Shown here: positions 1 to 7,248 of the stretch, one piece after another | Layout of the letters: each line of letters begins with the position of its first letter | Numbering within the stretch: the first letter of the stretch is position 1 | NCBI GenBank assembly: GCA_001603055.1 | Contig: LVAZ01000113.1 | Coordinates: 1-14,884 of the forward strand | Direction of reading: 5' to 3' | Source of the DNA: Victivallales bacterium Lenti_02 | GTDB taxonomy: Bacteria > Verrucomicrobiota > Lentisphaeria > Oligosphaerales > Lenti-02 | DNA length: 14,884 bases | Translations under genes and position numbers: made by a program | The notes under the pieces: generated by a model | The model's database searches: none | Told to the model about the DNA's origin: nothing | The model's input: only the letters and a program-made list of their open reading frames with translations

Positions 1-195
1 ACCTATTCGCCGTGGCTGAATCCCACGGAGAAGGTCTGGAAATGGGTGCGCCAGCACTTCGGGCACATGCACGACGATGCCGAAGACATGGACCATTTTG
101 GCGAACATCTGGCCGCCGCTCTCGCGAAGGCTGGGGAGGACCCGCAGGCGCTGCTGCGGTATACGGCCACCGGAAAATCAAAGTTATATAGTTGA
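1..195 (+). CDS. IS630-family transposase, C-terminal fragment (5' end outside window)
   Basis: The reading frame is open from the first base of the window to a TGA at 193-195, giving the last 64 residues of a protein whose start lies to the left. It begins TYSPWLNPTEKVWKWVRQHF, the third catalytic block of IS630/Tc1-type DDE transposases (P-Y-S-P-x-L-N-P-x-E-x-x-W). Glu10 of the fragment would be the final acidic residue of the DDE triad, which binds metal for DNA strand cleavage and transfer. The tail is alpha-helical in character and ends in a locally AT-rich stretch, unlike the GC-rich genes beside it, as expected near an IS end. The gene runs tail-to-tail against the Nit hydrolase gene, with only 21 bases between stop codons, so the right end of the element must lie in or very near that gap. 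Whether the element is intact cannot be seen. Confidence 0.85.
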   Translation, partial: TYSPWLNPTEKVWKWVRQHFGHMHDDAEDMDHFGEHLAAALAKAGEDPQALLRYTATGKSKLYS

Positions 196-216
196 TTACC
201 ATGATGCTCCGGCCAC

Positions 217-1026
217 TCACAGGGGCAGGCGGTGGTCGAGGGCGGGGAGACGCTGGCGGACTTCGCGGATGCGCTCGGGTTCGAGGGTGACGCGGAGAAC
301 GCCCTCGCCGTCGCCCGCCTGGGCGCGGATTTGGCCCCAGGGGTCGGCGAGCAGGCTGTTGCCGTAGTGTTCGACGCCGGTTTCGGCGTTGCTGCCGCAC
401 TGGGCGGCGGCGGCCACATAGCATTGGTTTTCGATGGCGCGGGCGCGGAGGAGCACTTCCCAGTGGGCGAGCCCGGTGCCGGCGGTGAAGGCGGCGGTGC
501 AGACCGCGAGGTCCACCGGCCCCCAGGCGCGGAACAGCTCGGGGAAGCGCAGATCGTAGCAGATGCTGAGGCCGAGGTGCCAGCCGCAATAGTCGGCGGT
601 TACCGGCTTGTCTCCCGCCGCGTAGGTGCGGGACTCGTCGATGCCGGAAGGGGTGTCCGGATCGAGGCGGAAGAGGTGCATCTTGTCGTAGTGGGCGAGG
701 AGTCCGCCGTCCGCCGCGAAGAGCAGGGCGCGGTTGAAAATGCGGTCGCCGTCGCGCACCGCGACGCCGCCGAAGAGGGCGGCGCGGGCGGTTTCCCGGC
801 AGAGCGCACCGAGTTCGGCAACGGTCGCCGCCGCCGGTTGCGCGGTGGCCCGGACGGTTTGCCCCCGGCCGAGGCAGAGGGCGCACTCGGGGAAGACCGC
901 GAGGTCCTCCGGGGCGGTGTGGTCTCCCAGCACCCGCCGCACCGTCGCCAGATTCGTCCGGGGATCGGGTTGCGAGGCCATCTGGACGAGGGCGAGGGCG
1001 AGCGGGTTTTGCGGCTGGGAGATCAT
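217..1026 (-). CDS. Carbon-nitrogen hydrolase, Nit1/Nit2-like amidase
   Basis: A 269-residue cytoplasmic enzyme of the nitrilase superfamily, full length for the Nit branch. The catalytic triad is visible: Glu47 (FPECA), Lys115 (YDKMHLF) and the nucleophile Cys156 (SICYDLRFPELF). The downstream AAFTAGTGLAHWEVLLRARAIE region is typical of Nit1-like proteins. Nit1 hydrolyses deaminated glutathione and Nit2 is an omega-amidase; either metabolite-repair role is possible, and Nit1-like is slightly favoured by this block. The usual C-terminal HRR-type ending appears here as HRLPL-stop, just 21 bases from a transposase gene, so the last residues may have been altered. I chose the ATG at 1026; an internal Met16 is an alternative, and no strong ribosome site is seen before either. 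The gene follows the foldase gene by 36 bases and is probably its operon partner. Confidence 0.85.
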   Translation of the reverse strand: MISQPQNPLALALVQMASQPDPRTNLATVRRVLGDHTAPEDLAVFPECALCLGRGQTVRATAQPAAATVAELGALCRETARAALFGGVAVRDGDRIFNRALLFAADGGLLAHYDKMHLFRLDPDTPSGIDESRTYAAGDKPVTADYCGWHLGLSICYDLRFPELFRAWGPVDLAVCTAAFTAGTGLAHWEVLLRARAIENQCYVAAAAQCGSNAETGVEHYGNSLLADPWGQIRAQAGDGEGVLRVTLEPERIREVRQRLPALDHRLPL

Positions 1027-1062
1027 CGCGGCGGTTCCGGTCCGGACCGGCGAAGGCGCATC

Positions 1063-3780
1063 CTAGCGGAGGGAGAAGGGCTGGCCGAAGAGTTCGAGCC
1101 CGGCCTGCGCCTCGAGGTTCTTGTAGTAGGCATCGAGGGCCGCCGAGGCCTTGGCCCAGAACAACTGGCGTTCCTGCTGCTCCCTGGCCTCCTGGGTGAA
1201 GGCGTCCTCGGCGGGCAGGGTCCGCGCGTCGAGGCGGACGACCATGAAGCCGCCGTCGTGCTCGATCGGATCGAGCATGGTGCCGGAGGTGTGGGCGGCA
1301 ATCGCTTTCGCGACTTCCTGTTGGTTGGGCAGCGAATAGTCCGGGGCCATTTTGCTGAAGGGGGCGGTGGTTTTGAGTTCGACTTCGGCCAGCTTGTCCA
1401 GGGTCTTGCCTTCGGCCAGGGCGGCCAGCCACGCCTCGCGCAGGGCGCTGGCTTCGGCGCGGGCGGCTTCGCGGGCGATTTCCTGGCGCGCCGCCTGGCG
1501 CAGCTTGGGCAGGACGATTTCCGCTTCCTTCTCCAGATCGTAGAGGCGGCCGGGATCGACGCTGTCGAGCATGGCCACGTACAGACGGGTTTTGCCGTCG
1601 ACGGCGGCGGTGAAGGGCAGGCTGGGGTCAAGCTGGAAAATGGCCTTGGCAAGCTCGGGCTGCGAGCCGATTGGCCGCCCCAGGCTCTCGTTCTGGGCGA
1701 AGGGGGTGTCCACCTTGATCAGCTCGATGCTCTTCTGCGCGGCGAGTTCGGCGAACAGTTTGCGGCTGGCTTCGAGGCGGGCCGCGTCGCTGTCGGCCGC
1801 GATATTCGCGAAGGCGGCGGCCACCTCGTCGGCGAAATCCGCGGCCTGTTCCTGGATGATGAGCCGGGCCTCCTGGTCTTCGAGGCGGCTGCGGATGTCC
1901 TTGGCGAGGTCTTCGTCGAAGGGGCGTTCGTTCCGGCGGTCGGTGAGCATGAGGATGGCGAAACCGGTGCGGGTCTCGACGATGTCGCTCATTTCGCCGA
2001 TTTCGAGCTTGGCGATGGCCTCCTCGTATTCCTGGGGCCGCTGGCCGACGGGGGCATAGCCCAGATCGCCGTCCTTGGCGCTGCTGGCCCGGTCCTGGGA
2101 CCCGGTGCGGGCGACCTCCGCGAAGGCTTCGCCCGTTTCGCGGACGCGGGCGAGCAGCTCTTCGGCCAGCTTGCGCCGGGCCGCGCGGATTTCGTCGTCC
2201 GCATCGGGGGGAACCGTGACGAGAATCTGGCTGACGCGGGATTCCGGCCGGTGGTATTCGGAGTTGCTCTTGTAGAACTCGTCAACCTTGGCATCGGTGA
2301 TTTTGGCGGCGGCCTGGTCGATCACGTCGGCCGAACGGAATTCGGCGATCCAGGCGGTGCGCTGCTCGGGCTTGAAGCCGGGCTCGACAAAGCGGTTGAC
2401 GAAGGACATCGTCTCCATGTAGACCCGGTACTGCTCCTCGCGGCTTTGGTTCTTCACCGCTTCCCACGCCTTGAGGATCAGCTCGTCGCTGCTCCGCAGC
2501 CCCGCCACTTCGCCGGCCTTGGGCAGGATGTTCTCGGTGAAGAAGGCTTTGCCCTTTTCATTGAGGACGGCCTCGACGATCTGGTCGCGGACCTGGTCGA
2601 GGGTTTCGGGAGCCTGGCCGGGGACGACTTCCTTGAGCACGAGCAGGGCGAACTGGTCCGTGCCGGGCAGGGGGCTGGCGGCAATGGGGGCATCCGGGTT
2701 GAGGCTGCGCATGAAGACGCCGAGGGAACGGAACCCCTCGAAGCCGGGGACCGTGATGTCGGTGGGAAGGACGGCGGGGGTTTCCGAGATGGTGGCGCCG
2801 TAGGATTCGGCCAGGGTGGCGAAGCGTTCGAGCAGGGCTTCGTGGGTCTCGCCCTCGGGGCGGTTGGCCAGTTCGTCGAGGAAGAGGCGCACCTTGGTCG
2901 AGGTCATGCCCCGGGCTTCGGTCCGGGCCAGGCGCTCGCGGATTTCCGCGCGGACCTCGTCCAGGCTCTTCTCCTTGTAGAGATCTTCCTTCAGGCGCTC
3001 GTATTGCTCCTTGATTTTCTCCTCGGTGACTTCGACCGCCGCGAGGTCGGCGGGGAACGCCAGGGAGGCGACGCGGGCGATCTTGCCCTCGGGCAGGCGC
3101 AGGTTCTGGCGGTTTGCGGCGAAATAGGCTTCGAGTTCGGCGTCGGTCGGATTGCCCTTGGCGGCGGCGTCGATTTTCACCTCGGCGTAGGTGACGGTGA
3201 AGGTCTCGTGGTCCTTGTCGAAGGCGTCGCGGATTTCGGCGGGGCTGACGACAAGGCCGGCGGTGGCGCGTTCCTCGAGGCGGGCGACGACGATGTTCTC
3301 CTGGAAGGCAAGGTCGAACTCCGCGCCGGTCATGCCCAGGCTGCGGGTGGCGTAGTTGCGGAAATTGGCGAGCAGCTCGGCGTCGAAGGCGCCGTTCTGG
3401 GTGAACTGCTTCTTGACGAAGGCCTGGAATTCCTGGGGGGAGACCGCGTCGATCCCCAGGCGGCGCGCTTCGCGCATGGCCATGAGGCGCTGCATGGTCA
3501 GGGCCCGGAGCTGCTCCTCGCTGTTGCCGCTGCCGAGGAATTGGCCCGTGCTGATGTAGTTGCCGAGATTGGCGCGCCGGCTGGCGCTGAGGAATTCGCC
3601 CTGGGTGACGGGCTTGCCGAACACCTTGCCGATCCGCCGGTTGGCGTTCGGTCCGCTGAGGTCGTCGCAGCCGCGCGGAGTCACCCAGACCACGAAGGAC
3701 AGACCAATGATGACCACCAACACCAGGTACACTCTCTTCCGGTGCTTGTCGGCATGGCGGTTGATGTGTTGGAACAGCAT
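1063..3780 (-). CDS. PpiD/SurA-like membrane-anchored periplasmic foldase (parvulin-type)
   Basis: A 905-residue protein, much longer than E. coli PpiD (about 620). It starts MLFQHINRHADKHRKR, a basic cytoplasmic stub, followed by one membrane helix at residues 17-33 (VYLVLVVIIGLSFVVWV). The rest should be periplasmic. Residues about 50-200 resemble a SurA_N-type chaperone region, and a parvulin (rotamase) domain lies at about 514-616, with the GDLGYAPVGQ core and the GEMSDIVETRTGFAIL end. Two histidines conserved in active parvulins are replaced here (Gln518 in SQILV, Ala608 in GFAIL), so chaperone action without isomerase activity is likely, as reported for E. coli PpiD. End-of-parvulin-like motifs recur near residues 364-384, 714-741 and 832-855. 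The start at 3780 was chosen because the membrane helix follows it, an AAGG-type ribosome site precedes it, and the longer frame upstream is low-complexity and crosses a likely promoter. The gene lies 97 bases after rpe. Confidence 0.82.
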   Translation of the reverse strand: MLFQHINRHADKHRKRVYLVLVVIIGLSFVVWVTPRGCDDLSGPNANRRIGKVFGKPVTQGEFLSASRRANLGNYISTGQFLGSGNSEEQLRALTMQRLMAMREARRLGIDAVSPQEFQAFVKKQFTQNGAFDAELLANFRNYATRSLGMTGAEFDLAFQENIVVARLEERATAGLVVSPAEIRDAFDKDHETFTVTYAEVKIDAAAKGNPTDAELEAYFAANRQNLRLPEGKIARVASLAFPADLAAVEVTEEKIKEQYERLKEDLYKEKSLDEVRAEIRERLARTEARGMTSTKVRLFLDELANRPEGETHEALLERFATLAESYGATISETPAVLPTDITVPGFEGFRSLGVFMRSLNPDAPIAASPLPGTDQFALLVLKEVVPGQAPETLDQVRDQIVEAVLNEKGKAFFTENILPKAGEVAGLRSSDELILKAWEAVKNQSREEQYRVYMETMSFVNRFVEPGFKPEQRTAWIAEFRSADVIDQAAAKITDAKVDEFYKSNSEYHRPESRVSQILVTVPPDADDEIRAARRKLAEELLARVRETGEAFAEVARTGSQDRASSAKDGDLGYAPVGQRPQEYEEAIAKLEIGEMSDIVETRTGFAILMLTDRRNERPFDEDLAKDIRSRLEDQEARLIIQEQAADFADEVAAAFANIAADSDAARLEASRKLFAELAAQKSIELIKVDTPFAQNESLGRPIGSQPELAKAIFQLDPSLPFTAAVDGKTRLYVAMLDSVDPGRLYDLEKEAEIVLPKLRQAARQEIAREAARAEASALREAWLAALAEGKTLDKLAEVELKTTAPFSKMAPDYSLPNQQEVAKAIAAHTSGTMLDPIEHDGGFMVVRLDARTLPAEDAFTQEAREQQERQLFWAKASAALDAYYKNLEAQAGLELFGQPFSLR

Positions 3781-3826
3781 GGATGGAGCCTTTCGCTGGG
3801 TTCGCCGTCGGGCCTGGGGAAACCGT

Positions 3827-3855
3827 ACCATAAGGAGACGGCTCGCGTTTGGCAA
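3827..3855 (-). promoter_or_regulatory. Probable sigma-70-type promoter for the foldase gene
   Basis: Read on the minus strand, TTGCCA (3850-3855, 5 of 6 matches to TTGACA) is followed after exactly 17 bases by TATGGT (3827-3832, 4 of 6 matches to TATAAT). Transcription would start near 3820, about 40 bases before the foldase ATG. It sits in the 97-base gap after rpe and would give the foldase and Nit genes their own transcript as well as read-through from upstream. This is based on consensus matching only. Confidence 0.55.
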
Positions 3856-3877
3856 GACGGGGTGTGTGCGGTCGGGG

Positions 3878-4573
3878 TCAGGTACGGGCGAGGGCGCGCA
3901 GCCCGGCCAGGGCGCGGGCGGCTCCCTCGGGAGCGCGGAAGACACTGTTGCCGGCGACGAGGACATTGGCGCCGGCCGCCACCACCGTCCGGGAAGTCTC
4001 GAGGTTCAGCCCCCCGTCCACCTCGAGGTGGACCGGGCGGCCGAGGGCGTCGAGACGCTCGCGGAGCGCGCGGATTTTGGGCACTTGGTCGGCCCGGAAG
4101 GACTGGCCGCCGAAGCCGGGCTCGACGGTCATGACCAGGACCATGTCCACTTCGGCCAGGTAGGGTTCCAGGGCCTCGGCGGGGGTGCCGGGCCGCAGGG
4201 TGATGCCGGTCGAGCAGCCGGCCGCGCGGATGGCGCCGAGGATGGCGTGGAGGTCGCCCTCGCTCTCGACATGGATGGTGATGTGGTCGGCCCCGGCCGC
4301 CAGGAAGGCGGGGACGTAGCGGCCCGGATCGGTCAGCATCAGGTGGACATCGAGGGGCAGGCCGGTGACCGGGCGGATGGCCTGGACCACCGGCGGGCCG
4401 ATGGAGAGGTTCGGCACGAAGTGGCCGTCCATGATGTCCACGTGGATCATATCCGCCCCGGCGGTGTCCACGGTGCGGATTTCCTCGCCGAGGCGCGCGA
4501 AATCCGCCGCGAGGATGCTCGGGGCGGTCAACAGGTTCCGGGGCGACAAGTCGGTCAGGGGATGCCGTGCCAT
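3878..4573 (-). CDS. rpe: Ribulose-phosphate 3-epimerase
   Basis: A 231-residue cytoplasmic TIM-barrel enzyme that interconverts D-ribulose 5-phosphate and D-xylulose 5-phosphate in the pentose phosphate pathway. The family landmarks are all present: APSILAADFARL near the N-terminus, HVDIMDGHFVPNLSIGP (metal ligand His44 and catalytic Asp46), DVHLML (His77), MTVEPGFGGQSF (phosphate grip, 148-159), VDGG (second catalytic Asp186) and the phosphate-binding VAGNSVF near the C-terminus. Length is normal for the family. The start at 4573 is supported by a GGAG ribosome site about six bases upstream. It lies 68 bases after rpmB on the same strand, probably in the same transcript. Nothing looks damaged. 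Confidence 0.95.
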   Translation of the reverse strand: MARHPLTDLSPRNLLTAPSILAADFARLGEEIRTVDTAGADMIHVDIMDGHFVPNLSIGPPVVQAIRPVTGLPLDVHLMLTDPGRYVPAFLAAGADHITIHVESEGDLHAILGAIRAAGCSTGITLRPGTPAEALEPYLAEVDMVLVMTVEPGFGGQSFRADQVPKIRALRERLDALGRPVHLEVDGGLNLETSRTVVAAGANVLVAGNSVFRAPEGAARALAGLRALART

Positions 4574-4641
4574 GGGGCTCTCCGGAGGCGGCGGCGGCCC
4601 GGTGGCCGGGACCGTCCCCGTTGCGGAATCGGGCGGGCCGA

Positions 4642-4869
4642 CTAGGCCTTCTCGATGCGGTTCGAGCGGATGCAGCAGGTGCAGACGCGGACCTGCTTGG
4701 TGCCGCCGTTGACGCGGGCGCGGACCTTCTGGATGTTGGCGCCGAAGGTGCGCTTGACGTTCTTGACCACGTGCATACCGATACCACCCTTCTTCACGGC
4801 CAAACCGCGCCGGGTGATGGAACCGCCCACGTGCCTGCCCTTGCCGCAGATTTCACAAACCTTGCTCAT
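4642..4869 (-). CDS. rpmB: 50S ribosomal protein L28
   Basis: A 75-residue basic protein of the large ribosomal subunit. It begins MSKVCEICGKGRHVGGSIT and contains the RTFGANIQKVRARVNG core typical of bacterial L28. It is the zinc-binding (C+) form: a Cys5-x-x-Cys8 pair at the N-terminus and Cys63-x-x-Cys66 near the C-terminus, with an extra Cys65. A near-perfect ribosome site, GAGGTGAT, precedes the ATG. The gene follows tRNA-Lys by 58 bases on the same strand with no terminator visible between them, so the two are probably co-transcribed from the promoter upstream of the tRNA. Confidence 0.96.
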   Translation of the reverse strand: MSKVCEICGKGRHVGGSITRRGLAVKKGGIGMHVVKNVKRTFGANIQKVRARVNGGTKQVRVCTCCIRSNRIEKA

Positions 4870-4927
4870 CGGATCACCTCGCGCTGTCTATCGTCCGGGT
4901 TTCGCGCATCCCGTCGGGTGGAAGGGT

Positions 4928-5003
4928 TGGTGGGTTGGCCGGGACTCGAACCCGGGACCAACGGCTTAAAAGGCCGTTGCTCTGCCGACTGAGCTACCAA
5001 CCC
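4928..5003 (-). tRNA. tRNA-Lys (anticodon UUU)
   Basis: The minus strand folds into a full 76-base cloverleaf. The acceptor stem is GGGTTGG/CCAACCC, the D stem GCTC/GAGC, the anticodon stem ACGGC/GCCGT with loop CTTTTAA, and the T stem CCGGG/CCCGG with the invariant TTCGA start of the loop. The discriminator base is A and the 3' CCA is encoded (4928-4930). Anticodon UUU reads AAA and AAG (lysine). It is the first gene of a minus-strand group leading into rpmB. Confidence 0.97.
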
Positions 5004-5031
5004 GAAACGAGTTTTCCGCAAAAGAGCAAAG

Positions 5032-5060
5032 AATATACGGTCGCAAGCGCTGGGACGCAA
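5032..5060 (-). promoter_or_regulatory. Probable promoter of the tRNA-Lys/rpmB transcript
   Basis: Read on the minus strand, TTGCGT (5055-5060) is followed after 17 bases by TATATT (5032-5037, 5 of 6 matches to TATAAT). The start would fall near 5025, about 20 bases before the mature tRNA 5' end. The surrounding stretch (5004-5060) is clearly more AT-rich than the genes on either side. The -35 box is weak (TTG only), so support comes from spacing, the -10 box and position. Confidence 0.55.
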
Positions 5061-5158
5061 CTGTGTTCCAAAGGAAAAAGCGGCGGGCGGGGTCTGGCCG
5101 GGGGGCCTGCATGCGGGTAGATTAGCCCGTGCAACCCCGCCTGTCTCCAGGAGCCCGC

Positions 5159-7210
5159 ATGCCGCCCGCCCGCCGCGCCCCCAATCTAGCCGGTCTCAAC
5201 CCGCAGCAGCGGGCGGGGGTGCTGGCCACGCAGGGGCCGGTGCTGCTGCTGGCGGGGGCGGGAACCGGGAAGACGCGGGTGGTGACCCACCGCATCGCGC
5301 ACCTGATCGCGACCGGGGTCGAGGCCAAGCACATTCTGGCGATGACCTTCACCAACAAGGCGGCGCGGGAGATGCGCGAGCGGGTGGCGGAACTGCTGGG
5401 CCGCCAGGACGCGGAGGCGGTGACCATCGGCACCTTCCACTCGTTCTGCCTGCGCATTCTGCGCCGCCACATCCCGCTGCTCGGCTACAGCGCCAGCTTC
5501 TCGATCGCCGGCGAGGGCTACCAGAAGGGCCTGATCCGCACGGTCATGGCCGAGCTGGGCCTGGTGGGCGACGGGCGCGACCCGGGGTTGTGGCTGGCCC
5601 TCATCAGCAAGGCCAAGGCCGCCATGCACGAGCCCGCCGACGTGGCCGAGTACGCCTACATCTTCGCCGGCGAGCTGGCCGAGGTCTACGAGACCTACCA
5701 GCGCCGTCTGCGGCAGATGGACCAGGTGGACTTCGACGATCTGCTGGGCCTGGTCCACCGGCTCTGGCGCGAGCATCCCGAGCTGCTGGCCAAACACCGC
5801 GAGCAGTACCAGTACCTGATGGTGGACGAGTACCAGGACACCAACTCGGTGCAGTTCCAGCTCGTCGCCACCCTGGCGGGCGAGCGGGCGAATCTCTGCG
5901 TGGTGGGCGACGACGACCAGTCCATCTACGGCTGGCGCGGGGCCGACGTGGGCAACATCCTCGAGTTCGCCCAGCAGTTCCCCGGCGCCCAGGTCATCCG
6001 CCTCGAACAGAACTACCGTTCCACCTCGACCATCCTCAACGCGGCCAACGCCGTCATCGCCCACAACCCCCAGCGCCACGACAAGCGCCTCTGGTCCGAG
6101 CAGGCCAAGGGCGAGGAGCTGCTCTGCGTGCGGGCCGACGACGAGGAGGACGAGGCGAAGTTCGTCGCCGACTTCTTGCACGAGCGCTTTCTGACCGGCC
6201 GCTTCGGCTACCGGGACATGGCGGTGCTGTTCCGCTCGAACCACCAGTCCCGCGCCCTCGAGAACGCCCTCCGCCAGGCGCGCATTCCCTACGCCCTGGT
6301 GGGGTCCAACTCCTTCTACCAGCGCAAGGAAATCCTCGATGCGGTGAGCCTGCTGCAGACGGTGGCCAACCCGCGCGACGACCATGGCCTGCTGCGCGTG
6401 CTCAACGTGCCGCCGCGCGGCATCGGCGACGTTTCCATCGACCGCCTGCGCGACCTGGGCAAGATGCTCGGCCGCCCGCTCCAGTCCCTCCTCGTCCACG
6501 AGGAGTTCCTCAACCGGCTGGCGGGCGGCGGCGAGGGGGCGGCGCGGGCCTTCCACGCCCATCTGGAGGAGGCCCGGCGGGATTTCGCGACACCCGGCGG
6601 CCTGGCCGCCAAGGCGGAGCGCTTCTTCCGCAGCGTGGACTACATCGACGGGCTGGGCCGGATGTACAAGCCCAAGGAGGACGCGCTCAAGCGGCGCGAG
6701 AACGTCCTCGAATTCCTCAACGCCCTGGCCGAGTTCGAGCAGCGCAACGGCCCGGCCTGCACCCTGGCCGGCTTCCTCGAATCCTTCGCCCTGCTCGATG
6801 CCCAGGACAAGGAGGACAAGACGACCGACGGCGAGGCGCGGGCGACCCTGATGACCGTCCACGCCGCCAAAGGGCTCGAATTCCCGCTGGTCCTGGTTGT
6901 GGGCATGGAGAACGGGCTTTTCCCCCACCGCATGGCGGTGGACGAGGGCAATCTCCCCGAGGAGCGCCGTCTGTTCTACGTGGCCATCACCCGCGCCCAG
7001 CGGGAGCTGGTCCTCAGCCACGCGGAAAAGCGCCGCGCCCGCGGCCAGACCATGCGCCAGCGCCCCTCCCCCTTCCTCGACGAGATTCCCGAGGAGCTGG
7101 TCCGCCTCTGCACCCCCCGCACCGCCCTGGCCCCGGCCTCGAAGGAGACCACCACCAAGTTCTTCGCCGACATGATGGCCATGTTCGACGAGCCCAAGGA
7201 GTCCCCCTGA
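5159..7210 (+). CDS. UvrD/Rep/PcrA-type superfamily 1 DNA helicase
   Basis: A 683-residue ATP-driven 3'-5' DNA helicase of the UvrD/Rep/PcrA group, which unwinds DNA in repair and at stalled forks. SF1A motifs appear in order: Q-motif region LNPQQRAGV, Walker A AGAGTGKT (32-39, Lys38), TFTNKAA (motif Ia), VDEYQDTN (motif II, Asp223/Glu224), GDDDQSIYGWRGAD (motif III, from 250), QNYRST (motif IV), MTVHAAKGLEF (motif V, 565-575) and LFYVAITRA (motif VI, Arg612). It ends soon after the motif-VI domain (FDEPKESP-stop) and lacks the extra C-terminal tail of UvrD and PcrA, so its length is closer to Rep; I give no symbol. I chose the ATG at 5159 because AGGAG (5149-5153) lies five bases before it. 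A GTG 30 bases upstream in frame has no such site. No clear promoter was found in 5061-5158. Confidence 0.93.
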   Translation: MPPARRAPNLAGLNPQQRAGVLATQGPVLLLAGAGTGKTRVVTHRIAHLIATGVEAKHILAMTFTNKAAREMRERVAELLGRQDAEAVTIGTFHSFCLRILRRHIPLLGYSASFSIAGEGYQKGLIRTVMAELGLVGDGRDPGLWLALISKAKAAMHEPADVAEYAYIFAGELAEVYETYQRRLRQMDQVDFDDLLGLVHRLWREHPELLAKHREQYQYLMVDEYQDTNSVQFQLVATLAGERANLCVVGDDDQSIYGWRGADVGNILEFAQQFPGAQVIRLEQNYRSTSTILNAANAVIAHNPQRHDKRLWSEQAKGEELLCVRADDEEDEAKFVADFLHERFLTGRFGYRDMAVLFRSNHQSRALENALRQARIPYALVGSNSFYQRKEILDAVSLLQTVANPRDDHGLLRVLNVPPRGIGDVSIDRLRDLGKMLGRPLQSLLVHEEFLNRLAGGGEGAARAFHAHLEEARRDFATPGGLAAKAERFFRSVDYIDGLGRMYKPKEDALKRRENVLEFLNALAEFEQRNGPACTLAGFLESFALLDAQDKEDKTTDGEARATLMTVHAAKGLEFPLVLVVGMENGLFPHRMAVDEGNLPEERRLFYVAITRAQRELVLSHAEKRRARGQTMRQRPSPFLDEIPEELVRLCTPRTALAPASKETTTKFFADMMAMFDEPKESP

Positions 7211-7227
7211 CCCCGCGCGGACCGTCC

Positions 7228-7248
7228 GGAACCGCCGTTAGCGGCTCC
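7228..7248. terminator. Hairpin between convergent genes, possible terminator
   Basis: GGAACCGC (7228-7235) and GCGGCTCC (7241-7248) flank a five-base loop that contains the stop codon of the URO-D-like gene. In minus-strand RNA the eight-base stem pairs throughout with one G-U; in plus-strand RNA there is one A-C mismatch. An overlapping small palindrome, CGGACcGTCCG, lies at 7218-7228. Neither side has a run of U, so it is at best an atypical intrinsic terminator between the helicase and URO-D genes. Confidence 0.3.

Noticed and set aside
3781..3966. A 62-residue N-terminal extension of the foldase
   Set aside because: It is Pro/Ser/Arg-rich with no domain, crosses the likely promoter at 3827-3855, and would put the signal anchor in the middle of the N-terminal region. 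The ATG at 3780 has a ribosome site.
232..4134. A 1300-codon open frame on the plus strand
   Set aside because: It lies antisense to the Nit, foldase and rpe genes, each with clear family motifs. Its translation is a low-complexity run of Gly, Glu, Asp, Leu and Arg with no domain. High third-position GC in the true genes removes stop codons from this frame.
4598..4610. CCCGGTGGCCGGG hairpin between rpmB and rpe, sharing CCGGTGGCCGG with 14764-14776
   Set aside because: Two copies of an 11-base GC palindrome in so GC-rich a window can be chance. Neither has a U-run, and a near copy also occurs inside transposase coding at 164-173.
5129..5158. GTG start ten codons upstream of the helicase ATG
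   Set aside because: No ribosome site precedes it, while AGGAG is correctly placed before the ATG at 5159.
5186..7021. A 611-codon minus-strand frame under the helicase gene
   Set aside because: The composition is a Val/Gly/Leu/His-rich shadow with no recognisable domain. The plus-strand helicase motifs are complete and in order.
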